Part shown: piece by piece, positions 9,511-18,224 of the stretch
Layout of the letters: every line of letters begins with the position of its first letter
How positions within the stretch are numbered: the first letter of the stretch is position 1
NCBI RefSeq assembly: GCF_000447295.1
Contig: NZ_KE650771.1
Coordinates: 4,745,451 to 4,809,450 of the forward strand
Source of the DNA: Fischerella sp. PCC 9431
Lineage (GTDB): Bacteria; Cyanobacteriota; Cyanobacteriia; Cyanobacteriales; Nostocaceae
Direction: 5' to 3'
Length of the DNA stretch: 64,000 nucleotides
Translations under genes and position numbers: made by a program
The notes under the pieces: model-generated
Seen by the model: the letters and a program-made list of their open reading frames with translations, nothing else
The model's database searches: none
Told to the model about the DNA's origin: nothing

Positions 9511-10773
9511 ATATAGATTAGCAAAGGGTCTTTATATAAAAAAATCCTGATTTGAAACATCATAATTGTTAGTTGATATAGCAAAGATTATGGAATTGAT
9601 AATTTTTCTTTTGTAATGTTGCTTCTAGCTTATTAAATATGAAAAAAAACAACGCTTGAGTCAATTAGACTTGAGATAGATCTCATAGATTGGCGTTAAA
9701 TCTATTCGCCAACATTTTTTGTGATTCAAACTACCTATCATTAAATAAACAACAAGTAATTTGCGTTGATTGAACTGAGATCAACAAGACCTTCTAAGCT
9801 CTAATCAACTTTCTTAATCACATAATTTATTAATTTGTGTTTGCTCTAGAGTCATGCAACAATGAGCATTTCATTACTAAAACTGCTATTCTCATGCGAG
9901 CCAAATTATCAAGTCACTCTAGACTATTTCCTTGGAAATACAAAGGTTTTTTGTAGTTTCCTACACTGAAAATGCACATATATATCTATTGATGGATTAT
10001 CAAACTATGCAAGTTTACTATTAGGTATCCAGGCAAACATTCTCTAAAATTATGTATTCATATGTCAGCTATTTGGAACCTATATGAAAATCGCAGTTGT
10101 TAAAAGAAGCTAGGACTCGCAATTAATTCTTGACCAGCTTTAAAAGCCAAAAATAGCATAATTTACTTGCTGCTGCAAAGTATTTTTGGTTTTCAAAGGG
10201 TTTTCTAAAAGCTATCTATATCATGCATGCAACAATCTTACAGTAATGTTGATATTTATTTCAAGTAGTTAATTTTTAAGATAACTCGCGATAATTTGCT
10301 TTGATTGATTATATCGTTGCATGGAATGACAAATATATTGAATATTTTGTATTTTTCAAAAAATAGTTGCTAAAAACAAAAATATTTTAAAGACAGATAT
10401 TGATACATGCATCAAGTAGGATCTTGAAAATAAATATATTACAAAAACACAAAATAAGTAATCTAAGCAGTTTGCATGAATATTATGATTTCAAAATCTC
10501 AGAAAATCAAATGTAATTAAAACTAGCATCTATATAATGCTCAAAATGCAATAAAAACACAGATTATTTGGTAAATATAACCTACAAAAGCCAGCCACTT
10601 GAAAAAATTACTTGCTATAGCCTTTTTACCCAGGGCTATTTTATTCTCATCCAGCCCGCCTCAGAATTAATTGGTGAGGCTAATAGCAAAACTCGGTTAA
10701 AACCGACTGTTGATTGGTAATTTGAATAAAAAACTAATGAGAAATGACAAATGACAAATAACAATCCTCGTCA
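9511..10773. other. AT-rich gene-free region, 1.26 kb
   Basis: No open frame of convincing size or composition was found on either strand. The DNA is distinctly AT-rich with many short A/T runs. Its right part (10634-10723) contains one copy of a dispersed element related to 30222-30386. Nothing else specific could be recognised. Confidence 0.6.
10634..10723 (+). repeat. Dispersed hairpin element, partial copy A
   Basis: These 90 bases match, in inverted orientation, the right part of the element at 30222-30386. They share GGCTATTT(T/C)ATTCTCATCC, an internal hairpin and a TCGGTTAAAACCGA block followed by GATTGGTAATTT. Here the hairpin stem is GCCTCA/TGAGGC, while the other copy has GCCTGA/TCAGGC, so pairing is kept despite base change. 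The far terminal repeat is not recognisable. Confidence 0.75.
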
Positions 10774-11385
10774 CTACCATTCTTCAGCCCAGTAGATGAT
10801 CTCTGAAGCTGATACATCAATGGCGACACCATAGCTATCACCATGACTCCACTTCAAATCAGAACTGCTTCTATCGTTTGCACCCAATACTAATATTTCA
10901 TATGAGTTCGGAAAGGAATCTTCTTGAGAGTTACTAGTATAAAAAAAAGTAGTAGGAACACCGTTAGGTAGATTGGCATGGATATTAGTGTTACCACCAA
11001 TATATTTATGTTTAGCGATCGCTTCGTATTGATTATGTAAATTGTTTATCTGTTCTTGTGAAAGTTTTAATCGAAGTTGCAAAAAATTATTGTTGTTTCC
11101 TTGGAAAAAACCACGAGAGTAAGCAAGACGAACATTCGAGGCATTAGCTGGTATTTTATAGGGAAAATGTCTGACTTGATTTTGATTTAACCAAAGTCTT
11201 TGTCGTATTTCTTGGTAACGTGAGGCATCTTGTATAACTTTAACTTGATGGTTGTTGTTAAAAGCTTGTCTGAAAACGAAACCTACCCCAACAATACCAA
11301 TACTGCCAAGAAAGATAAAAACAATGATGGCAATTTGTACAAGTTGTGCGGACGCATATCGCCTTTTTGGTAAACTTCGTTTCAT
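10774..11385 (-). CDS. Hypothetical membrane-anchored protein
   Basis: A 203-residue protein that I do not recognise. It has a basic N-terminus (MKRSLPKRRYAS), one membrane segment (about residues 15-40) and a soluble remainder rich in Asn and Gln. The C-terminus ends IIYWAEEW. The topology suggests an inner-membrane anchor with a periplasmic domain. The ATG start at 11385 and codon use with HIP1 sites nearby support a real gene. It stands alone between two repeat-bearing intergenic regions, so context gives no function. Confidence 0.6.
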   Translation of the reverse strand: MKRSLPKRRYASAQLVQIAIIVFIFLGSIGIVGVGFVFRQAFNNNHQVKVIQDASRYQEIRQRLWLNQNQVRHFPYKIPANASNVRLAYSRGFFQGNNNNFLQLRLKLSQEQINNLHNQYEAIAKHKYIGGNTNIHANLPNGVPTTFFYTSNSQEDSFPNSYEILVLGANDRSSSDLKWSHGDSYGVAIDVSASEIIYWAEEW

Positions 11386-11513
11386 TGAGTTGGATATTCA
11401 CGATAGTTGTATACCCAACTTTTATCGAAAATCGTAGAATTTCGGAATAGATTCTAAGTGGATTTACGCAAAATTTACAGAAAATTTATTAAAGCAGTAT
11501 GAGGGAACGGGGA

Positions 11514-11606
11514 ACGGGGATCAGGGATTGGGCATTGGGGATGAACCAGTTAACAGTGATCAGTTTAATTTGATAACTGATAACTGATAACTGATAACTG
11601 ATAACT
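11514..11606. repeat. Low-complexity G-rich string and heptanucleotide (TAACTGA) repeats
   Basis: A string of GGGGAACGGGGATCAGGGATT type runs directly into about five tandem copies of the 7-mer AACTGAT (about 11573-11606), just downstream of the prenyltransferase stop. Such short tandemly repeated repetitive sequences are typical of heterocystous cyanobacteria. The same 7-mer recurs at 30944-30977 and 51317-51352. Confidence 0.75.
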
Positions 11607-11617
11607 CTCACTTTCTC

Positions 11618-12499
11618 CTACAAACTACCAAAAATCATACCAGCCAGTATGATGAAACCAATCCAAACGTTTTGTCGGAACATTTCACCATATGCTGAGT
11701 TGGGTAAATCTTTTTGATTTAAGCGAATAGACTGCCAAATCCAACCAGTACTGGCAACTACAAGGCTAAACCAAAAAGCTAAGTGAAGATGAATAGCTAT
11801 TCCTAGCCAAGCAAGACAAAATATAGTGCCAGCGAAGAAAATTGTAATGGCGATCGCTGCATAATCACCAAAAAATAAAGCACTGGAATTTATGCCAATA
11901 CGCTTGTCGTCAGCGCGATCGCTCATGGCATAAACAGTATCAAATCCCAGTGTCCAAAGCACAGTCGCGCCCCAAAGTAACCAAGTCGGTTGAGAAATAT
12001 TTTGTGTGACTGCACTCCAGCTAATCAACACTGCAAAACCCCAAGCAATTGACAGCACTAGCTGGGGAACAGGAAACACTCGTTTTGCGGCTGGATACAG
12101 CAAAATCACTGGCACTGCTGCCACAGATAACCAAAAGGAGATGGGGTTAAGATAGAAAGCAAGAACCGCAGCACATCCTAAAGCCACGATCGCGATCGCA
12201 ATACCAACTTTGACAGAAAGCGCACGAGATGCAAGGGGGCGATCGCGTGTTCTTTCCACTTCTGGATCTATATCTCTATCCCACAAATCATTGACAACAC
12301 AGCCAGCAGCGCTTGTAGCCAGCGTTCCTAAAATGATCACACCAACCAATGGTAGAGGCGGCTTACCAGCAGCTGCTAAAAACACAGCCCACAAAGCAGG
12401 AATCATCAAAATTAAACGTCCTTCCGGTTTGTGCCACCGTAATAATCGGATAATCACAAGCCAAGTAGGTTCCTGGTTACGTTCTGGAGTACTGAGCAT
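11618..12499 (-). CDS. 4-hydroxybenzoate polyprenyl (solanesyl) transferase
   Basis: The UbiA-family enzyme is 293 residues from the ATG at 12499 (MLSTPERNQEP), the usual family length. The open frame continues upstream to 12841, but that part is translated low-complexity repeat DNA. The first Asp-rich motif is NDLWDRDIDPEVERTRDRP and the second lies at DTVYAMSDRADD. About eight or nine membrane segments follow. In cyanobacteria this enzyme prenylates 4-hydroxybenzoate on the way to plastoquinone, in the membrane. A second UbiA-type enzyme, the heme farnesyltransferase at 46410-47354, differs in its motifs. Confidence 0.88.
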   Translation of the reverse strand: MLSTPERNQEPTWLVIIRLLRWHKPEGRLILMIPALWAVFLAAAGKPPLPLVGVIILGTLATSAAGCVVNDLWDRDIDPEVERTRDRPLASRALSVKVGIAIAIVALGCAAVLAFYLNPISFWLSVAAVPVILLYPAAKRVFPVPQLVLSIAWGFAVLISWSAVTQNISQPTWLLWGATVLWTLGFDTVYAMSDRADDKRIGINSSALFFGDYAAIAITIFFAGTIFCLAWLGIAIHLHLAFWFSLVVASTGWIWQSIRLNQKDLPNSAYGEMFRQNVWIGFIILAGMIFGSL

Positions 12500-12830
12500 A
12501 AGGAATTGGGGATCGGGGAAAGGGGATTGGGGAAAGGGGACAAGGGGAAAGGGGATTGGGGAAAGGGGACAAGGGGAAAGGGGATTGGGGAAAGGGGATT
12601 GGGGAAAGGGGACAAGAGGACAACAGAGCAGGGAACACAGGGTGCAGGGTGCAGGGAGAAGGGGGAACGGAGAGATGTTTAATGCCCGATGCCCAATGCC
12701 CAATGCCCGATGCCCGATGCCCAATGCCCGATGCCCAATGCCCAATGCCCGATGCCCGATGCCCAATGCCCGATCCCCTTTCCCCGATCCCCGATCCCCA
12801 ATCCCCGATCCCCTTTCCCTAATTAATTCA
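12500..12830. repeat. Low-complexity region with (ATGCCCR)13 heptanucleotide array
   Basis: From 12503 to about 12620 the + strand is built from GGGGATTGGGGAAAGGGGAC-like blocks. From 12682 to 12772 there are 13 uninterrupted copies of the 7-mer ATGCCC(A/G), followed by CCCCGATCCCC blocks to about 12818. Because seven is not a multiple of three, all frames stay open and produce long spurious ORFs on both strands. It lies directly upstream of the prenyltransferase start. Confidence 0.9.
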
Positions 12831-13066
12831 CACATCTTCACATATATAGAATAACTTTATTTGATATTTATATAAGCAACAGCGAAAGTGGCAACTTTGA
12901 CTAAAAATAAATAGTCACTTTGCTTGATCTCACAAAGAGAGTCAAAAACTCAGGCACAGTCAAAAACAGAGTCAATTTGACAATCTATTTGTGAACAGAC
13001 AAACTTTGTTATCGTCCGCAAGTCAGCTTTTGCCTTTTTTTACTTTATTTACTGAGAGAACAATAA
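12831..13066. promoter_or_regulatory. Divergent intergenic region upstream of exopolyphosphatase
   Basis: About 236 AT-rich bases lie between the repeat block and the exopolyphosphatase ATG, so the promoters of that gene and probably of the divergent prenyltransferase should lie in or near here. Direct repeats of GAGTCAA are visible (about 12941-12976). No operator could be assigned with confidence. Confidence 0.35.
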
Positions 13067-14716
13067 ATGGTCAATTTGGTTTCTGCTAGCTGGGGGAGTA
13101 CACTAACTCAAACAGACAAGCAACAGCGAATCATCGCGGCGATTGATTTGGGAACCAATTCTCTGCACATGGTGATTGTGCGGATTGAAACAACACTACC
13201 AGCATTCAGCATTATTGGTAGAGAAAAGGAAACTGTGAGATTGGGCGATCGCGATCTAGTCACAGGATGCTTAAAAGCAGAAGTGATAGAAAGAGCGATC
13301 GCTTGCTTGCGGCGTTTCCAAGAAGTGGCTAAAACTCTCAACGCCGAAACAATCATTGCTGTCGCTACTAGCGCTGTGCGAGAAGCGCCCAATGGTAAAG
13401 AGTTTATCCAAAAGGTAGAAGTTGAATTGGGTTTGAGCATTGATTTGATTTCCGGTCCCGAAGAAGCACGCCGGATTTACCTGGGCGTACTGTCGGGGAT
13501 GGAATTTAATAACCAACCCCACATGATTGTTGATATTGGTGGCGGTTCCACAGAACTCATTTTGGGTGACACTCACCAAGCACGAAGTCTTACTAGTACA
13601 AAAATTGGTGCAGTTCGCCTCACAAATGAACTAATTAACAGTGATCCTATTAGTAATGCTGAGTTTCAGTACCTACAAGCCTATGCACGGGGAATGTTAG
13701 AACGTTCTGTAGAAGAGGTACTGGCAAATCTACAATATGGTGAACAACCCCGCTTAGTAGGAACATCCGGTACGATTGAAACCCTGGCGATGATCAACGC
13801 CCGTGAAAAATTGGGTTTTGTTCCCTCTACGCTGAATGGTTATCAGTTTAGCCTCAAAGATCTGCGGGAGTGGGTAAATCGCCTGCGAAAAATGACTAAC
13901 GTCGAACGAGCGAATATTCCTGGTATGCCAGAGAAACGGTCAGAAGTTATACTGGCTGGGGCAGTAATATTACAGGAAGCAATGAATTTGTTAGGGCTAG
14001 AGGCGATCGCAGTTTGTGAACGCGCCCTGCGTGAAGGTGTGATTGTAGACTGGATGCTTTCCCACGGCTTAATTGAAGACCGCCTACGCTATCAAAGTTC
14101 GGTACGTGAGCGCAGTGTTCTGAAAACTGGTAAGAAATACCATGTCAACTTAGAATATAGCGAACGTGTTGCCGTCTTTGCTCTGAGTATCTTTGATCAA
14201 ACTCAAGGCATACTCCATAATTGGGCAAACGAACAGAGACAGCTACTGTGGGCTGCGGCAATACTGCATAATTGTGGTCATTTTGTCAATCATGATTCTC
14301 ATCACAAACATTCATATTATTTAATTCGCAACGGTGAATTGCTGGGTTATACCGAAACTGAGATGGAAATCATCGCCAATATTGCCCGTTATCACCGCAA
14401 ATCTTCACCCAAGAAAAAACATGAGAATTTTCGCAATTTGTTGCATAAAGAACACCGACAAATCGTAAGTCAGTTGAGTGCAATTCTCAGATTAGCAGTT
14501 GCTCTGGATCGGCGACAAATCGGAGCAATTCAGCAATTACAGTGTGAATTTCTTCCAGATAAACGAGAATTGAAAATACGAATTTTCCCATCTCGTCCTG
14601 ATGATGAATGCTCCTTAGAACTCTGGAGCCTGGATTATAAAAAAGGAGTCTTTGAGTCAGAATTTGACGTGAAATTAATAACTTCTTTGGAAGAATCTGC
14701 TGTGATACTTAATTAA
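13067..14716 (+). CDS. ppx: Exopolyphosphatase (Ppx/GppA family)
   Basis: A 549-residue protein with the ASKHA-fold phosphatase signature: AAIDLGTNSLHMVIV near residues 25-39, DIGGGSTELILG around 157-168 and GTSGTIETLA around 229-238. A C-terminal HD-like domain contains LHNCGHFVNHDSHHKHSYYLI-type histidines. The family removes terminal phosphates from inorganic polyphosphate and can also act on pppGpp. Length is close to that of long bacterial Ppx proteins. The ATG at 13067 follows a GAGAGAA purine stretch, a possible ribosome binding site. It is monocistronic here, with repeat DNA on both sides. Confidence 0.92.
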   Translation: MVNLVSASWGSTLTQTDKQQRIIAAIDLGTNSLHMVIVRIETTLPAFSIIGREKETVRLGDRDLVTGCLKAEVIERAIACLRRFQEVAKTLNAETIIAVATSAVREAPNGKEFIQKVEVELGLSIDLISGPEEARRIYLGVLSGMEFNNQPHMIVDIGGGSTELILGDTHQARSLTSTKIGAVRLTNELINSDPISNAEFQYLQAYARGMLERSVEEVLANLQYGEQPRLVGTSGTIETLAMINAREKLGFVPSTLNGYQFSLKDLREWVNRLRKMTNVERANIPGMPEKRSEVILAGAVILQEAMNLLGLEAIAVCERALREGVIVDWMLSHGLIEDRLRYQSSVRERSVLKTGKKYHVNLEYSERVAVFALSIFDQTQGILHNWANEQRQLLWAAAILHNCGHFVNHDSHHKHSYYLIRNGELLGYTETEMEIIANIARYHRKSSPKKKHENFRNLLHKEHRQIVSQLSAILRLAVALDRRQIGAIQQLQCEFLPDKRELKIRIFPSRPDDECSLELWSLDYKKGVFESEFDVKLITSLEESAVILN

Positions 14717-14731
14717 GCACCAAGCCCATAT

Positions 14732-14848
14732 CCCAATACGGTTCGGTTAAGAATTTTTCGTCATAATTTTGAGATTGTAGAGACGCGATTTATCGCGTCT
14801 CTGGTGGATTTAAATACAATCGGTTTGTCTTATCCGAACCGTATTGGT
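14732..14848. repeat. Inverted-repeat element with palindromic GAGACGCGAT core
   Basis: CCAATACGGTTCGGTTAAG at about 14734-14752 reappears inverted at about 14827-14846 with one mismatch. Between them (14776-14802) lies a TAGAGACGCGATTTATCGCG palindrome, the same core seen at 16529-16558 and 24387-24413. The whole is a small stem-loop element just after the exopolyphosphatase gene; it could act as a terminator or be a non-autonomous mobile element. Confidence 0.65.
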
Positions 14849-14860
14849 CTTTTATCTCCG

Positions 14861-15070
14861 TCGTCGAGTCTTTTATACTCGTCGTCGAGTCTTTTAGCTC
14901 CGTCGTCGAGTCTTTTAGCTCCGTCGTCGAGTCTTTTAGCTCCGTCGTCGAGTCTTTTAGCTCCGTCGTCGAGTCTTTTAGCTCCGTCGTCGAGTCTTTT
15001 ATACTCGTCGTCGAGTCTTTTATACTCGTCGTCGAGTCTTTTATACTCGTCGTCGAGTCTTTTATACTCG
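14861..15070. repeat. 21-bp minisatellite, 10 tandem units
   Basis: Ten head-to-tail copies of a 21-bp unit (TCGTCGAGTCTTTTAGCTCC plus one base, with a TATACTC variant). The first unit and the last four carry TATACTC and the central five carry AGCTCCG, a mosaic typical of slippage or unequal exchange. The period is a multiple of three, so both strands stay open (Ser-Ser-Ser-Leu-Leu-Ala-Pro on +, Lys-Asp-Ser-Thr-Thr-Glu-Leu on -). Neither frame has a credible start or binding site, so I do not call a gene. Confidence 0.9.
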
Positions 15071-15231
15071 ACGATAGGGAAAAATAACAGACAAGGGAGA
15101 ATTTATGAACAATATTCTCTGTGTCCTCCTGTCCCTCTTCCCTTGTCTTCCTGATCAAGCAACTTCTTGGTGATCTACGCAGTCATAGGTGATCATTGTT
15201 TGAAGCCTATGTGGAATTTTGTACCCAATCA

Positions 15232-16491
15232 ATGATGAAAAAGTTTGTGAGATCGTGTAAGAAATTGTTTGTGTGGAATGCTCGTCAAAGTCGTCAACGC
15301 AACTTAGCTTTTTTTGCTGTGGTAGTAACTTTGTCTATGGTTGCTACGATGATGTTATCTTTTCCCTTACCTGCTCAAAATTTACCTATCCGTTCGCAAA
15401 CAGCAGAGTTACGGGGGGTGTGGTTAACTAATATTGATAGTAATGTGCTGTTTGAGCGCGATCGCCTTAAGAGTGCGTTACAAAATCTTCAACAGCTAAA
15501 TTTTAATGTTGTTTATCCGACTGTGTGGAATTGGGGTTGGACGCTGTATCCTAGCAAAGTGGCTCAAACGGTGATTGGGCGATCGCTTGATCCAGAACCA
15601 GGTCTACAAGGACGAGATATGCTCAAAGAAGCAGTCAACGTTGGTCATCAACAAAACTTAAAAGTTATTCCCTGGTTTGAATTTGGTTTTATGGCCCCCG
15701 CAGACTCGCAATTAGCAAAACGTCATCCTCAATGGCTAACTAGTCGCCGAGATGGTAGCAAAATTTGGAAAGAAGGTACTCACGACCGAGTTTGGCTAAA
15801 TCCTTTTCGACCGGAAGTGCAACAATTCATCCAAGATTTAATCGTAGAAATGGTCAGAAATTACGATATCGATGGAATTCAATTTGATGATCATTTTGGC
15901 TTGCCATCAGAGTTAGGATACGACGCTTATACAGTCGCATTATACAAAAAAGAACACGGTGGCAAAGCCCCCCCTGCTAACTCTAAAGATCCAGAATGGC
16001 TGCGGTGGCGAGCAAACAAAATTACTAATTATATGAAGCGGGTATTTACTGCGATCAAAGCCGCAAACAAGAATTGTATTGTTTCTATAGCACCTAATCC
16101 GCAACGCTTCTCTTACGAATTCTTTTTGGCAGACTGGGAAAAATGGGAAAGAATGGGACTTGTGGAAGATTTAGTCATCCAAGTATATCGAGATGATCCC
16201 AATGTATTTATCAGTGAGTTACAGTATCCAGAAGTCAAAGCTGCAAAAAGTCATATTCCTGTAAGTATCGGCATTATGACAGGATTAAAAGCCAAACACG
16301 TACCGATGACACGAATTGCTCAACAAGTCCAACAAGTACGCGATCGCAATTTTGCTGGCGTCTCTTTCTTTTTCTACGAAAGTTTGTGGAACATGACCAA
16401 AGAAGCAGCGCAACAACGTCAAACAGGTTTGAAAAATCTTTTCCCCACACCAACTGCTTACCCAAATTTAATTGCAGGCTGGAAACCATAA
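15232..16491 (+). CDS. GHL10-family (DUF187) glycoside hydrolase-like protein, exported
   Basis: The ATG at 15232, with a second at 15235, gives about 419 residues and a basic N-terminus before one hydrophobic signal/anchor segment (AFFAVVVTLSMVATMMLSF). An upstream TTG start at 15196 is less likely. The mature part begins ELRGVWLTNIDSNVL and contains WFEFGFM, RVWLNPFRPEVQQFI and DGIQFDDHFG, matching the family 10-like GHL10 barrel found in many cyanobacteria. The family is thought to act on polysaccharide or peptidoglycan glycan chains in the periplasm; the substrate is not known. It is transcribed alone. Confidence 0.85.
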   Translation: MMKKFVRSCKKLFVWNARQSRQRNLAFFAVVVTLSMVATMMLSFPLPAQNLPIRSQTAELRGVWLTNIDSNVLFERDRLKSALQNLQQLNFNVVYPTVWNWGWTLYPSKVAQTVIGRSLDPEPGLQGRDMLKEAVNVGHQQNLKVIPWFEFGFMAPADSQLAKRHPQWLTSRRDGSKIWKEGTHDRVWLNPFRPEVQQFIQDLIVEMVRNYDIDGIQFDDHFGLPSELGYDAYTVALYKKEHGGKAPPANSKDPEWLRWRANKITNYMKRVFTAIKAANKNCIVSIAPNPQRFSYEFFLADWEKWERMGLVEDLVIQVYRDDPNVFISELQYPEVKAAKSHIPVSIGIMTGLKAKHVPMTRIAQQVQQVRDRNFAGVSFFFYESLWNMTKEAAQQRQTGLKNLFPTPTAYPNLIAGWKP

Positions 16492-16560
16492 TACCAATTT
16501 GAAAAAAGAATCCGACAAATAGACCATTTGTAGAGACGCGATATATCGCGTCTCTACATC
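16491..16560. repeat. Dispersed palindromic repeat, copy 2
   Basis: This 70-base sequence (ATACCAATTT, then AAAGAATCCGACAAATAGACC) ends in a perfect 30-bp palindrome at 16529-16558 with core GACGCGATATATCGCGTC. A second copy with the same leading part is at 24348-24417. It lies between converging genes, at the stop of the GHL10 gene, so its hairpin may serve both as transcription terminator. Confidence 0.85.
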
Positions 16561-16595
16561 CGAATTCATACCGCAATTTAGCAACGCCCGATTTT

Positions 16596-18095
16596 CTATC
16601 CAATCCCCAATCGCCCAGCCAAACCGGGAGTTAGGGGTAACAGAGTCGCAATCATTAAGAATAAAGCCAATAAACCCAAAGCGGCGCGGGCGTCGTCTGG
16701 TTCGCTGATTTCATTCAAGCTGGGGCGTTCTAAATCACGTTGTAAAAACAAAATCACGATCGCCCAATACATCGCTAAAGGATTACCCAAAGCTACTAAT
16801 CCCAACAAAATTAAAGTTGCAAAGGTCGCCCGACCAGCAGTTTTGCGTCCGTAGATGGCTTGAACAATCCGACCACCATCAAGTTGTCCAGCAGGCATTA
16901 AATTTAAAGCTGTGATTACCAACCCTAACCAACCAATTACCACCAAAGGATGCACATCTACCAATGGTGACTGCAAAGCCGAACCAAGCACAACTTTTGC
17001 CAAGCTACCTACCAAAATTGAACCTTGGAAAAACTGATTGGGTAATTGAAACATACTGCCTTGATGAGAAAGCAGCAATCCCGTAATCAGCATCAGCAAA
17101 GATACAATTCCCCCAGCAGCAGGTCCAGCCAAGGCGATATCAAATAATACCTTCCGGTTGGGTAACAAAGACTCAAACCGAGTAATTGCTCCAAAAGACC
17201 CAATTTGCACAGCTGGGAGAAAATAGGGCCAGCTAAGGCGGATATTGTGACGACGAGCAAGTAACCAATGACCGATTTCGTGTGCCAATAAAACGACTAA
17301 AAGCCCCAGACCGATAGGTAAAGTTTCTTGTAAACGTCCAAAATCGGCAAATAAATCAAAACCTTGCAGAATTCCCGATGCTTCTAAACTTGTGACTACG
17401 GTTGCTACCAGCAAAATAATTGCAAAGACTTTTTGCGATAGGCTCATCGGGCGCGGGTCATTGCGGCTGGGTAAAACAATCACCACTGGTTTACCATCAG
17501 TGTTTTCCACTAAATAAAGGCGATATTTATCACCGATAGTTTCTTGCAATTTCGCAGTCAGACGATTGTGAACCATTTCTGGTTCTCCTCGCAGATTACC
17601 TTTAAAAATGGCTCCTTCTTGATAGGCAATGGTTTCTGTGGCAAAAAATGTATCTAGACCAAAAATACCTTTGATGGCATTCAGATCTGCTTCTGGAATT
17701 GGCATAACCTCCAATTTTACCTGTACAGATTCAACGGTCGGTGTTGTTTTGGATGTCGAATCTGATGTCGAGGTAGATTCTTGTTCAGCTAGCCTTTGTG
17801 TCGCCCGTTGTCTGAGAATTACATCTTGTCCAGCTGCTCTTAACTGTCTGCCCAGATAGATGTAAATTGCGGTAGAAACCACAAGTAACAAGAGGATAGC
17901 GACAATATTGATGTAAATCCCGGCAGCAAATAAGCCAAAAAATACTAACCAGGGAGCCATTAAAACCACTGACTGTAACCAGGCGAAGATTCCCAGCTTG
18001 CCATAGGGTCTAGCACGATAAAAGCCCCAACCCAAGATTCCGAAAGCGACTAATAGAATTGTCGCAATAATAGGAGTCTCTGATGCAGTAAACAT
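16596..18095 (-). CDS. Site-2-protease-type membrane metalloprotease (M50 family)
   Basis: The ATG at 18095 (MFTASETP) gives 499 residues; an in-frame TTG at 18122 is rejected. Two or three membrane segments lie at residues 9-85, followed by a cytosolic linker rich in Ser and Thr. The M50 core has HEIGH (H272-H276) for zinc binding and NLMPAGQLDGGRI (near 396-408), the second zinc-ligand motif. The family cuts membrane-embedded substrates such as anti-sigma factors; the plant EGY proteins are relatives important for plastids. Its substrate here is not indicated by the neighbours. Confidence 0.9.
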   Translation of the reverse strand: MFTASETPIIATILLVAFGILGWGFYRARPYGKLGIFAWLQSVVLMAPWLVFFGLFAAGIYINIVAILLLLVVSTAIYIYLGRQLRAAGQDVILRQRATQRLAEQESTSTSDSTSKTTPTVESVQVKLEVMPIPEADLNAIKGIFGLDTFFATETIAYQEGAIFKGNLRGEPEMVHNRLTAKLQETIGDKYRLYLVENTDGKPVVIVLPSRNDPRPMSLSQKVFAIILLVATVVTSLEASGILQGFDLFADFGRLQETLPIGLGLLVVLLAHEIGHWLLARRHNIRLSWPYFLPAVQIGSFGAITRFESLLPNRKVLFDIALAGPAAGGIVSLLMLITGLLLSHQGSMFQLPNQFFQGSILVGSLAKVVLGSALQSPLVDVHPLVVIGWLGLVITALNLMPAGQLDGGRIVQAIYGRKTAGRATFATLILLGLVALGNPLAMYWAIVILFLQRDLERPSLNEISEPDDARAALGLLALFLMIATLLPLTPGLAGRLGIG

Positions 18096-18224
18096 ATCCA
18101 AACCCTTCGCTTCGTAAATCAAGCCTGAATTTAGTCAGGTTTTACAGATATTAATAATTTATCAATATTATGTAGATGGTATGGATGTGAGGAGCTGCGA
18201 TCGCAAAACTTAGATAAACATCAT

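Noticed and set aside
12210-12854. Long + strand frame and the upstream part of the prenyltransferase frame to 12841
   Set aside because: They are translations of 7-bp and G/C-rich repeats or the antisense of the prenyltransferase gene; the conserved protein starts at 12499.
14861-15070. Possible CRISPR array
   Set aside because: Units are directly adjacent without unique spacers, and no cas genes are present.
14790-15158. Frames on both strands over the 21-bp array
   Set aside because: Open only because the repeat period is a multiple of three; starts are TTG or GTG with no ribosome binding site.
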